Source of the DNA: a bacterium
GTDB lineage: Bacteria > Margulisbacteria > Marinamargulisbacteria > JAHFDA01
Length of the DNA stretch: 46,085 nucleotides
Assembly: GCA_023249225.1 (NCBI GenBank)
Contig: JAHFDA010000018.1
Location: forward strand, 1-46,085
Direction: 5' to 3'
Below the pieces are notes generated by a model that did not search any database, was not told the origin of the DNA, and saw nothing but the letters and a program-made list of their open reading frames with translations. Shown piece by piece: positions 24,368 through 31,486 of this stretch. Position 1 is the stretch's first letter, and each line of letters starts with the position of its first letter. The position numbers were made by a program, and so were the translations under genes.

Positions 24368-25270
24368 TTAATCTTTGAGCGCAGCGTATAGCACGCGTAC
24401 ATTGTAATCAAACATGGCGTTATAGCTGGCTGTCTGTGCATCTCCTCCACTGGCCGAAGGCAACACCAATACCTGCAAGCGGGGGTTATCTTTTTGAAAG
24501 CACTCGCCCTCGGCGCTGCTGTGAAACGGATCAATGATAATCACCTTGATTTTTTCGCGCGCGATCTTCTGCGACAGTGCCACCATGTGCGAGGGCGGGG
24601 GCGTGATGCCCGGCTTGGGCTCCAGCTCGCCCACCAGCTCCAGATTAAAAGCATCTGCAAAGTAAGTCCAGTTGCGGTGATAAGTAATCACGCGCCGGTC
24701 CTTAAGCCCATCGAGGAGTTTTTTCCATTCCAACTGTTTTTGGTTAAGCAGAGCACTATACGTACGAAAATTGGCCTGAAAATATGCCGCGTGCTGCGGG
24801 TCAAGCGCAGCCAGCCGCTTTTGCATGGTGTCGGCCACCCGTACGCCATTGAGCGGGTTAAGCATGTAATGCGGATTGCCCTGTGGGTGCAAGTCGCCCT
24901 TGGCGCGCGTCAGTTCAGTAGGAATATCCAAAATGGGAATACCCACGCTGGCATCCAGGTATCCCGATTGTCCTTTTTGAATGCGCGGATTGCGCGAGTT
25001 TTCAATCAGGTAATCCATCCACTGATCGAGTTCCATACCGTTTACCACAGCCAGGTCGGCGTGCGCCAGACGGGCAATAAAACTGGGCTTGGGATCGATA
25101 AAGTGCGGATCCTCGTTACCCTTGGCCACCGCACTGACTTCGACAAATTGACCGCCAATGTTTTTAGCAATGTCCGCAAAATCTGGCAACGCACAAACCA
25201 CCATGAGCTTGGCATGGCCCACAGAAAATAAGACCCGCGTAAAAACGACCAGGAAAATTATTATTTTCAT
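24368..25270 (-). CDS. znuA: periplasmic metal-binding protein (cluster A-1)
   Basis: Solute-binding protein delivering Zn, Mn or Fe to the permease. The ATG at 25268-25270 has AAGGATT upstream and gives 300 aa with a signal peptide (to about GHA, residue 19); the frame is open 70 codons more but is non-native there. Likely ligands: His in NEDPHFIDP, His in QGNPHYMLNP, His in TYHRNWTYFADAF and Asp/His in IIDPFHSS. The His-rich loop of Zn-specific ZnuA is absent, so Mn or Fe is possible. It lies between an outer-membrane protein gene and the permease. Confidence 0.85.
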   Translation of the reverse strand: MKIIIFLVVFTRVLFSVGHAKLMVVCALPDFADIAKNIGGQFVEVSAVAKGNEDPHFIDPKPSFIARLAHADLAVVNGMELDQWMDYLIENSRNPRIQKGQSGYLDASVGIPILDIPTELTRAKGDLHPQGNPHYMLNPLNGVRVADTMQKRLAALDPQHAAYFQANFRTYSALLNQKQLEWKKLLDGLKDRRVITYHRNWTYFADAFNLELVGELEPKPGITPPPSHMVALSQKIAREKIKVIIIDPFHSSAEGECFQKDNPRLQVLVLPSASGGDAQTASYNAMFDYNVRVLYAALKD

Positions 25271-25283
25271 AAATAATCCTTTT

Positions 25284-26306
25284 TTAGTACGGATGCACCG
25301 CATGCGGGCCCAGCACAAAAACATACTGGATACGCACATCAAGCGTCTTGACGCCGGCGGTGTCGGTATTTTGGCTGATTTGCCCACGGTATCTGCCAAA
25401 TTCGCTGGGACTAAATGATCCAAAGACCGCCAGGCGCATGTCCCGTCCAGTGCTGGCCGGGCTTTGAGACGTTTCCCCAAGACTGCCGAACTCCCATTCG
25501 CGATTTAAGCACAGGGAGAGCACACCAAAATAAGCATTGGTATTTACCAGCGCGCCAGCATTGTCATAGTTGCTGCTCAGATATTCGCTGTGTAATTTCC
25601 AATAAGTGTTGGCGGCAAGCTTGTCTTTAAGCTGTGCATAAAAACCGGTCAGCGCGGTATTGCCGCCGGTGCTGTTATGGCCATTGGCCAAGGACAAGCC
25701 GGTCTCAAGGCCGATCGCGTCTGTCAGCTCAAAAAAGTTTTTCCATTGGCCCACATAAACCGGAAAAACATCACCCGTGCTAAAAGAGGTTCCGTTGTCG
25801 TTGATCAGTTGCAGCGTCCATTCCGAAAAAAAAGGCAGCGGCAGTAAGCCCGATGCCGAAACCCCGGCGTCGGCCAGACGTTCGCCAAAATAATGCGTGA
25901 TCAGCAAGGGTTCGGTCAAAAAAGGATAGACGTGGGTGTGGAGTCGATTCAGCTTTCCAAAGTCGGCAAAAAATTTTCCTAACTTGTACTGCAAATCAAA
26001 CGGGCCCACCGGAACCTGCACAAAACCTTCTTCAAGGTTAAATTCGTCACCCTCTTTGGACAGCAGAACATAGGCTTTGGCAAAGGGATCAATGTCTGCG
26101 TTAAGTCCCAGTTCGATTTCTTTAACACTGGCGCGGGCGTTGTCGGCATTGGCCGGATCATTTGAATAATCTGCTTCGAGCGTACCTACCACCGACAGCT
26201 TGGGATTTAAGGCTGCGGGGTTGGCAACGGTCATTTCGGCATACAGCACTACAGGAAAAAGGCAAGCGGTCAAAAAAAATAAAAGTGTTTTTTTAATTGA
26301 AAGCAT
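25284..26306 (-). CDS. outer-membrane protein linked to the metal ABC importer
   Basis: A 340-aa protein with a signal peptide (MLSIKKTLLFFLTACLFPVVLYA). The mature chain has alternating beta-strand pattern (VGTLEADYSND, KAYVLLSKEGDEF, GPFDLQYKLGKFFADFGKLN), typical of a beta-barrel, and ends VHPY. His residues at the end and in LHTHVYPF might bind metal. AGGGG lies before the ATG. It starts the unit OMP-znuA-znuB (14-bp and 3-bp gaps), so it is probably the outer-membrane pore for the same metal. A near-perfect palindrome lies just upstream. Confidence 0.8.
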   Translation of the reverse strand: MLSIKKTLLFFLTACLFPVVLYAEMTVANPAALNPKLSVVGTLEADYSNDPANADNARASVKEIELGLNADIDPFAKAYVLLSKEGDEFNLEEGFVQVPVGPFDLQYKLGKFFADFGKLNRLHTHVYPFLTEPLLITHYFGERLADAGVSASGLLPLPFFSEWTLQLINDNGTSFSTGDVFPVYVGQWKNFFELTDAIGLETGLSLANGHNSTGGNTALTGFYAQLKDKLAANTYWKLHSEYLSSNYDNAGALVNTNAYFGVLSLCLNREWEFGSLGETSQSPASTGRDMRLAVFGSFSPSEFGRYRGQISQNTDTAGVKTLDVRIQYVFVLGPHAVHPY

Positions 26307-26334
26307 AAATTTCCCCTAGAAAAAAGAATGCGTT

Positions 26335-26355
26335 CAAGTACCTTTAAGGCACTTG
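26335..26355. promoter_or_regulatory. 21-bp imperfect palindrome, candidate operator
   Basis: CAAGTACCTT-T-AAGGCACTTG has 10-bp arms with one mismatch. It lies 29 bp before the ATG of the importer-linked outer-membrane protein. No T-run follows on either strand, so a terminator is unlikely. It differs from the Fur boxes nearby and could bind a Zn- or Mn-sensing repressor. Confidence 0.45.
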
Positions 26356-26379
26356 CACTAAACAAAAGGCGGAAAAAAT

Positions 26380-26637
26380 TTATGCGTGAGGCGGAGCACG
26401 TTCCTGTAAAGGGCGGGTAAACGCCTGGAGTGGCTTGGCTGCTTGAACCGGGAGTACGTCCTGGATTTCAAGGTATGCGCCAGCCATCTCGGGCAAGGCT
26501 TCGGGAGCCAAGGTCCACGCGCCTTGACAGGCAAGGCAACTATGATGAGTCTGCGTAGCCATCAGGTCGTGGGTATGCGCCACGCCCCAAAAAAGGACGC
26601 TGGCCGAAAACACAAGCAGTAGAAACTTTTTAAGCAT
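26380..26637 (-). CDS. small secreted His/Cys protein after feoA
   Basis: An 85-aa protein with a signal peptide (MLKKFLLLVFSASVLFWGVA). The mature N-terminus holds HTHD, THH and a CLAC pair within 20 residues, a plausible metal site; the rest is Pro/Ala/Leu-rich and ends RAPPHA. Such CxxC and RAPP features recall DUF2946-like proteins found near metal genes, but the match is loose. AGAGG lies 6 bp before the ATG. The gene starts 46 bp after feoA on the same strand, so it probably rides on the fur-feoB-feoA transcript. Confidence 0.65.
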   Translation of the reverse strand: MLKKFLLLVFSASVLFWGVAHTHDLMATQTHHSCLACQGAWTLAPEALPEMAGAYLEIQDVLPVQAAKPLQAFTRPLQERAPPHA

Positions 26638-26682
26638 TAACGCCTCTAGTATAACGAGGAGCTAAAATAGATTACAAGTTGC

Positions 26683-26910
26683 TTATGCGATGGCTTGCAC
26701 CCTAATTCTGCGCACCGCGTCTTCCTCAAGCGCCACAGTGCCTTCGTCAGCAACCAGCACATAGGTCGGATAACGCTGGTGAATGCGCACCCGCGCACCG
26801 GGATACAAACCCATATGCATGAGTTGGCGCACCAGCGATGGATCGCCTTCGGCCTCAATAGATACCACGCGTACAGGTGTATTGTTTTGGATCTGGTCGA
26901 GCGCTGGCAT
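26683..26910 (-). CDS. feoA: ferrous iron transport protein A
   Basis: A 75-aa SH3-like small protein (VRVVSIEAEGD, LVRQLMHMGLYPGARVRIHQR, RRIRVQAIA), the classic FeoA pattern. It acts in the cytosol with the FeoB G domain in Fe(II) uptake. It lies 19 bp after feoB; in many bacteria feoA comes first. Confidence 0.93.
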   Translation of the reverse strand: MPALDQIQNNTPVRVVSIEAEGDPSLVRQLMHMGLYPGARVRIHQRYPTYVLVADEGTVALEEDAVRRIRVQAIA

Positions 26911-26929
26911 GGTTTTATGCTTTCATTTT

Positions 26930-28717
26930 CTATACAAGCCGCATGCCCACCTGGCGCACAAGCCAACCAATAAACACCGCATAGGTCACCACAAAAACAC
27001 TGATGCCCATGGCGCGCAGGCGGCCTTGTTCCTTGATCATCATTAAAAAGTGCGCCACGCAGGGAATAAACAAGGTAATCACCACCAGACTAACCACCGT
27101 TTGCAATACGGTCAGTTGGCCCTGCTCAAAAAGCCGAAAGAACCCGGCCGAGCCATAATCACGCCGTAAGAAACCCATCACAAAAGCCGGAGTGGCCGCT
27201 CCGGGCAAGCCCAGCACACCCTGCACCACCGGCATAAGAATGCGTTCGGCCAGCTTGAGCAACCCGACCTTGTCGAATATAAACAAACCCAGTGTGGCCC
27301 ACAAAAACAGAGGCACCACCTCGCGCGTAAACCAACGCATGCGGTACCAGGTTTTTTTAAGGATCGGCAGCAACTTTGGCAAACGAATGGGTGCCATCTC
27401 CATGACCAGCGCCGACGGTTTTCCGGGCATAATGAGGTTGGCGCAAAAACCTACAATACAAAGCTGCATCAACACAATACCAAGCACAGTAAACACTGCC
27501 CACGAACCAATGGCCGCTGTAATACCCAGCACCACGCCCAGTTGGGCCGAGCAAGGCACCCCCACCGCCAAAAGCAGGGTGGCAATAAAGCGCTCGCGCT
27601 TGGTCTGCAAAATACGCGTCGTCATGGTGGCCATGGTGGCACAACCCAGACCCAGTACCATTGGCAAAATGGCCTTGCCGTTTAAACCCAGATACTTAAA
27701 GAGGCGGTTTGACAGAATAGTCAGCCGAGGCAGGTAACCCGAGTCTTCAAACAAGGCAAAAGCCAGAAAAAAAGTAAATACAATCGGCAGCACAATGGCC
27801 AGGGAATAGGTGAGACCCATGCTGATGACTCCGTATTCGCCAAAGAGCAGGTCATGAAAAAACGGCAACGGCACCACAGCCGTAAAGGCTTTGGCCAAGG
27901 CAGGTACCATGTAAGCACCAAAAACTTTTTTTTCTAAATAATTGACCAGGGTTCCTGCCCCAAACACACCCACAAACTGGTACATAAAGTACATGGCCAT
28001 ACAAAAAAATGGCACACCCCAGAGAGGATGCATCATCAGGTTGCCTGCACGCACCTTAAGATCGGCCGTAGGTGATTTTTTGCGGGTCAGCACCTGATCC
28101 ACAAGCTGGTGGATGGCGTTGTCACAGATAATCGATACGGCGGGCTTTTCAAAGACCTGCGGCATGCGCGGCACGGCTGCAAACGGAAGTTGCTCGGCAA
28201 TGCCATCAATACCTTGCCGTTTGGTGGCTACCGTCATCAGCACCGGAATGCTTAAGGCCTTAGAAAGCTTGGGAATATCGATGGTCAGACCCGCTTGGGT
28301 GGCTTCATCCATCATGTTAAGTACCAAGATCATTGGAATGCGCAACTCGGCCAGCTCGGCGGTCAAAAGCAGGCTACGGTGCAGGTTCTTGGCTTCAGCC
28401 ACCTGCACCACAATTGGATTTTTGGCGCTGATGATCATACGCCGGGTGGCTTTTTCGTCTTCGGAGGTCTGGGCCGCATGCAAACTGTGCACCCCAGGTG
28501 TGTCAACGGCCACGATCTGTTTACCGGCATAAGGCATACTGCCGCGCGTCACCGCCACCGTGGTGCCAGAGTAGTTGGAGGCAATCACATATTTTTGGGT
28601 CAACCCATGAAAGAGAACAGACTTACCCACGTTGGGATGCCCCACCAGCAACACTGTGGGTTCGGCTTGTACATCGGCTGTAATTTTATTTTCCGGCAAT
28701 ACAGCAACATCACTCAT
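26930..28717 (-). CDS. feoB: ferrous iron transporter FeoB
   Basis: Membrane Fe(II) importer of 595 aa. The N-terminal G domain has G1 GHPNVGKS (residues 26-33), switch region SNYSGTTVAVTRG, G3 DTPG (72-75) and G4 NMMD (134-137). Two Gate regions follow, with conserved VPCSAQLGV and FVMGFLRRDYGSAGFF. It is shorter than E. coli FeoB (773 aa), with a compressed N-terminal linker. Its ATG overlaps the fur stop by 4 bp, so uptake is made together with its regulator. Confidence 0.96.
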   Translation of the reverse strand: MSDVAVLPENKITADVQAEPTVLLVGHPNVGKSVLFHGLTQKYVIASNYSGTTVAVTRGSMPYAGKQIVAVDTPGVHSLHAAQTSEDEKATRRMIISAKNPIVVQVAEAKNLHRSLLLTAELAELRIPMILVLNMMDEATQAGLTIDIPKLSKALSIPVLMTVATKRQGIDGIAEQLPFAAVPRMPQVFEKPAVSIICDNAIHQLVDQVLTRKKSPTADLKVRAGNLMMHPLWGVPFFCMAMYFMYQFVGVFGAGTLVNYLEKKVFGAYMVPALAKAFTAVVPLPFFHDLLFGEYGVISMGLTYSLAIVLPIVFTFFLAFALFEDSGYLPRLTILSNRLFKYLGLNGKAILPMVLGLGCATMATMTTRILQTKRERFIATLLLAVGVPCSAQLGVVLGITAAIGSWAVFTVLGIVLMQLCIVGFCANLIMPGKPSALVMEMAPIRLPKLLPILKKTWYRMRWFTREVVPLFLWATLGLFIFDKVGLLKLAERILMPVVQGVLGLPGAATPAFVMGFLRRDYGSAGFFRLFEQGQLTVLQTVVSLVVITLFIPCVAHFLMMIKEQGRLRAMGISVFVVTYAVFIGWLVRQVGMRLV

Positions 28718-29175
28718 GTGGAAGGATTTTCCTTACTTTGGCATTCGGGACAAACACCAAAAATTTCGAGCCGGTGCCACAACATTTTAAAACCATGGTC
28801 TATGGCAATCTTGGCTTTTTTATCTTCAAGCTGCTGATCGACAAATTCAATGACTTTGCGGCAGCGCACACAAATAATGTGTTCATGATGCACATGCCCA
28901 AAGGACTGATCGTAACGCACACGGCCATCATCAAAGCGTTTTTCTTCGGCAATATTACAGTGCGCCAGCAGCTTCATGTTGCGGTAAACCGTCGCCTGGC
29001 CCATCAGATAACCCTGCCGCCGCAACATACTCAGCATGTCTTCGACTGATACGTGTTCTTCGGTGCTTAAAAATGTACGAACGATATACTCGCGCTGATG
29101 GGTCCACTTAAGCGCTTTGCGCTTTACAAAGTCTTTAAATAGAATGACGGCAGAGTCGAGTTGGGTTGTTTCCAC
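28714..29175 (-). CDS. fur: Fur-family regulator
   Basis: Metal-dependent repressor. From the GTG at 29173-29175 it is 153 aa, the usual Fur length. Winged-helix region WTHQREYIVRTFL..GQATVYRNMKLL, metal site HVHHEHIICVRCRKVIEF and a C-terminal CPEC for structural zinc. The frame stays open to 29250, but that longer version would run through a perfect Fur box, so the GTG start is preferred. It is first in the fur-feoB-feoA operon and probably autoregulated. Fur proper is the simplest reading given the box and cargo; Zur or Mur cannot be excluded. Confidence 0.9.
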   Translation of the reverse strand: METTQLDSAVILFKDFVKRKALKWTHQREYIVRTFLSTEEHVSVEDMLSMLRRQGYLMGQATVYRNMKLLAHCNIAEEKRFDDGRVRYDQSFGHVHHEHIICVRCRKVIEFVDQQLEDKKAKIAIDHGFKMLWHRLEIFGVCPECQSKENPST

Positions 29176-29196
29176 AAGATAACTATAACCTAGATT

Positions 29197-29213
29197 TTGA
29201 TAATCATTATCAA
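29197..29213 (-). promoter_or_regulatory. Fur box of the fur-feoB-feoA operon
   Basis: TTGATAAT-C-ATTATCAA is a perfect 8-1-8 palindrome and a perfect 7-1-7 Fur consensus site. It lies 22 bp upstream of the GTG start. A TTGACT -35 element is at 29226-29231, so the box covers the -10 region, where binding would block transcription. Confidence 0.88.
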
Positions 29214-29258
29214 TAATATGATAAAAGTCAAATGAACCCTGACAACACAAGCATCAAT

Positions 29259-29981
29259 TTATTCTTTTTCCTTGATAAAGTCGGTCCAGACCAGCCCAAA
29301 AACCATCGCCGGGTCTGAAGGCAGCACATTGCCCAGCGAGGGTCTGCCAATCCCATCAAAAATATTCAGACCGTAAATTCGCAATTGTAGGTTGTTCATG
29401 ACATAAAAACGCATACCCATATTGACCAGATAATCGCTTCCTTCGCCTACAGTATCCGCCACCAGCGACATCAGCGGAAATGGAAAGTATTCAAGGCCCA
29501 GCATGACAAAAGCATCGGTCCGGTTAGCCGGAAAAGCCGCCAAAAACCCCACATGCGCATCTACGCCTTCGGGAAAACGCTTGCTGGCCACCATATAAAA
29601 GTTGCTTAAACTGGCCGAGGTTACGTTTAACAAGCCTAGCGCAATGCCCAGTGGATAGTGGCTGGCATCGGATAACAAATAATATTTCATATTAAGGTAC
29701 ACACCGTCATTGGGCTGCGTACCCCCCACCATGCCTACTTCAACTCCGCGGAAACTACCTAAATTGGCCTTGTAAAAAAGAGAAGATTGACGATTAGTGA
29801 CACTGTCATACACCACATCCAAACCCACGTTATATTCTTTATAACGCAGCGATTCTGCCGTAGGGATATAGACCAGCCCCGACGCACCACTTAGGGCTGG
29901 CGCAGCACCAAGTAAACCTGGTAGAAGCGGCAGTAGCATAAGGCCTACCAGAACACTTTTTACATTTCGATCATTTATCAT
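29259..29981 (-). CDS. outer-membrane protein, YjbH-like beta-barrel
   Basis: A 240-aa protein from the ATG at 29979-29981, with a signal peptide (cleavage near LLGAAP). The mature part begins SGASGLVYIPTAESLRYKEYNVG, a start seen in YjbH-type outer-membrane proteins, and alternates as beta strands. It overlaps the lpxD stop by 11 bp and follows lpxD, skp and bamA, so it is likely made with the envelope-assembly genes. It ends just before the Fur box. The exact function is unknown. Confidence 0.75.
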   Translation of the reverse strand: MINDRNVKSVLVGLMLLPLLPGLLGAAPALSGASGLVYIPTAESLRYKEYNVGLDVVYDSVTNRQSSLFYKANLGSFRGVEVGMVGGTQPNDGVYLNMKYYLLSDASHYPLGIALGLLNVTSASLSNFYMVASKRFPEGVDAHVGFLAAFPANRTDAFVMLGLEYFPFPLMSLVADTVGEGSDYLVNMGMRFYVMNNLQLRIYGLNIFDGIGRPSLGNVLPSDPAMVFGLVWTDFIKEKE

Positions 29982-30960
29982 TTTTGTCCATTCCGCGTGC
30001 AAATTTCCGCAGACGTGCCTCACGCTTTAGCTGTTCCCGATGATCGCGGGCTGGAAAACCACTTACCCGCGCTCCTGTGGGCAGGGGCGTGGTGACACCG
30101 GCCTGTGCATGAATTAACACATCATCCCCCACTTCAATGTGCCCAAGGATCGCCGCCTGGCCTCCGATCGAAACACGATTGCCGATTTTAACGCTTCCGG
30201 CAATAGCCACCGTGGCTGCAAAGGCACAATCCTCACCAATAATTACATTATGGGCAACCTGGCACAGGTTATCAATTTTAGTTCCCCGTCCGATCACCGT
30301 ATCGCCAATAGAGCCCCGATCCACTGTGGTGTTGGCGCCAATTTCTACATCATCATGAAGGATCACGCTGCCGATTTGCGGAACTTTATGCCAATGGTGA
30401 TCCCGGTCTGGAACATAGCCAAAGCCATCGCTGCCAATGACCGCTCCCGAATGCAGAATGACCCGGTGGCCAATATGCACCCCCTCATAAATAACCACAT
30501 GCGCGTAAATAAGACATTTTTCACCGACACTCACATCGGGACCAATCACGACACCGGCATCAATTTGCGTACCGGCGCCAATGTGGCAGCATGCCCCGAT
30601 CACAGCCAAGGGCCCCACCCCTACGCCTGGCGCCAACTGGGATGTTGGGTCAACCACCGCACTGGGATGTATCCCTTGGTAAAAAATACTGCGGCGGGTG
30701 CTAAAAAGTGCATTCAGTTTGGCCAAAGCCGAACGCGGCTGGGATACGATCACGCGTGGACGCGAGTCCTGAAAATCGGGCGTACAAACCAGTGCGCCGG
30801 CCCGTGACGCGTGCACTGACTTTTCGTGTTTTTTTTCAAGGCAAACACACAGATCCGCTGGACCGGCCAGCGCAGGAACCTTGAGTTGCTGTACAAAAAA
30901 TCCGGGATCTCCCTCTATACGACCGCCAATGGCCTGGGCCAGCTCTGCCAGAGTGGGCAT
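29971..30960 (-). CDS. lpxD: UDP-3-O-acylglucosamine N-acyltransferase
   Basis: Third step of lipid A synthesis: transfers a hydroxyacyl chain from ACP to UDP-3-O-acylglucosamine. The N-terminal uridine-binding domain is followed by a left-handed beta-helix of hexapeptide repeats (IGAGTQIDAGVVIGPDVSVG onward). The catalytic His region is DRDHHWHKVPQIG, and NTTVDRGSIGDT is typical. 329 aa is normal. It starts 7 bp after skp, an order (bamA-skp-lpxD) conserved in proteobacteria. Confidence 0.96.
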   Translation of the reverse strand: MPTLAELAQAIGGRIEGDPGFFVQQLKVPALAGPADLCVCLEKKHEKSVHASRAGALVCTPDFQDSRPRVIVSQPRSALAKLNALFSTRRSIFYQGIHPSAVVDPTSQLAPGVGVGPLAVIGACCHIGAGTQIDAGVVIGPDVSVGEKCLIYAHVVIYEGVHIGHRVILHSGAVIGSDGFGYVPDRDHHWHKVPQIGSVILHDDVEIGANTTVDRGSIGDTVIGRGTKIDNLCQVAHNVIIGEDCAFAATVAIAGSVKIGNRVSIGGQAAILGHIEVGDDVLIHAQAGVTTPLPTGARVSGFPARDHREQLKREARLRKFARGMDKNDK

Positions 30961-30967
30961 GCCTTAT

Positions 30968-31453
30968 TTATTTTTTAACAGCATTCAGGCGCGCCACAAC
31001 CAGTTCGGTAATATCAGTGCCCCCGACAATGATCACTTGTTTGTCGAGCACCACATCGATACCCAGTTCTTTAGCCACTTGGTCGACAGCCTTAATAATG
31101 TCTTGTTGCAACTGCATCGAAAGACGGCTGTTTATATCCATAATTTCTTTCTTCTGGGGTTCCAGTTCGTCTTCGTATTGTTTGATCAGCTTTTGGATAT
31201 CGGCTTCGGATTTGTTCTGGTCTTTGGCCTCCTGGATCTTTTTATTTTTTTCCTCAAAAGCCTCGGAAAACTTTTTTTCTTTTACTTCAAGCTCGGCCTG
31301 GGCAGTTTGGGTCTTGTTATAACTGGTAAACACTTTTTTGACGTCAATAAAACCCATGGCATCGGCATAGGCCGTATTGACAAGCCAGGCTGCCAAAAAC
31401 AACACGCCCAAACAAAATTTAATCCGATCCATTGTCTTTAACATTGTCCGCAT
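30968..31453 (-). CDS. skp: periplasmic chaperone Skp/OmpH
   Basis: A 161-aa protein with a signal peptide (to about AYADA, residue 30). A long charged coiled-coil hairpin (residues about 50-125) is the tentacle of the trimeric Skp holdase that carries unfolded outer-membrane proteins to BamA. FIDVKKVFTSYNKTQTAQAEL at the start of the mature chain is typical. AAGGAG lies 7 bp before the ATG. It lies 33 bp after bamA. Confidence 0.93.
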   Translation of the reverse strand: MRTMLKTMDRIKFCLGVLFLAAWLVNTAYADAMGFIDVKKVFTSYNKTQTAQAELEVKEKKFSEAFEEKNKKIQEAKDQNKSEADIQKLIKQYEDELEPQKKEIMDINSRLSMQLQQDIIKAVDQVAKELGIDVVLDKQVIIVGGTDITELVVARLNAVKK

Positions 31454-31486
31454 GAAAATCTCCTTAAAATCATTTGACTTATCATA

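Noticed and set aside
24494-25231. 245-codon plus-strand frame opposite the metal-binding protein gene.
   Set aside because: Antisense shadow of znuA, which has signal peptide, ligands and ribosome-binding site.
26651-26673. TATACT/TTGTAA promoter just before the 85-aa secreted gene.
   Set aside because: The -10 would lie only about 14 bp before the ATG, leaving almost no leader; read-through from feoA is simpler.
30139-30807. 222-codon plus-strand frame opposite lpxD.
   Set aside because: The hexapeptide-repeat gene on the other strand explains the open frame.
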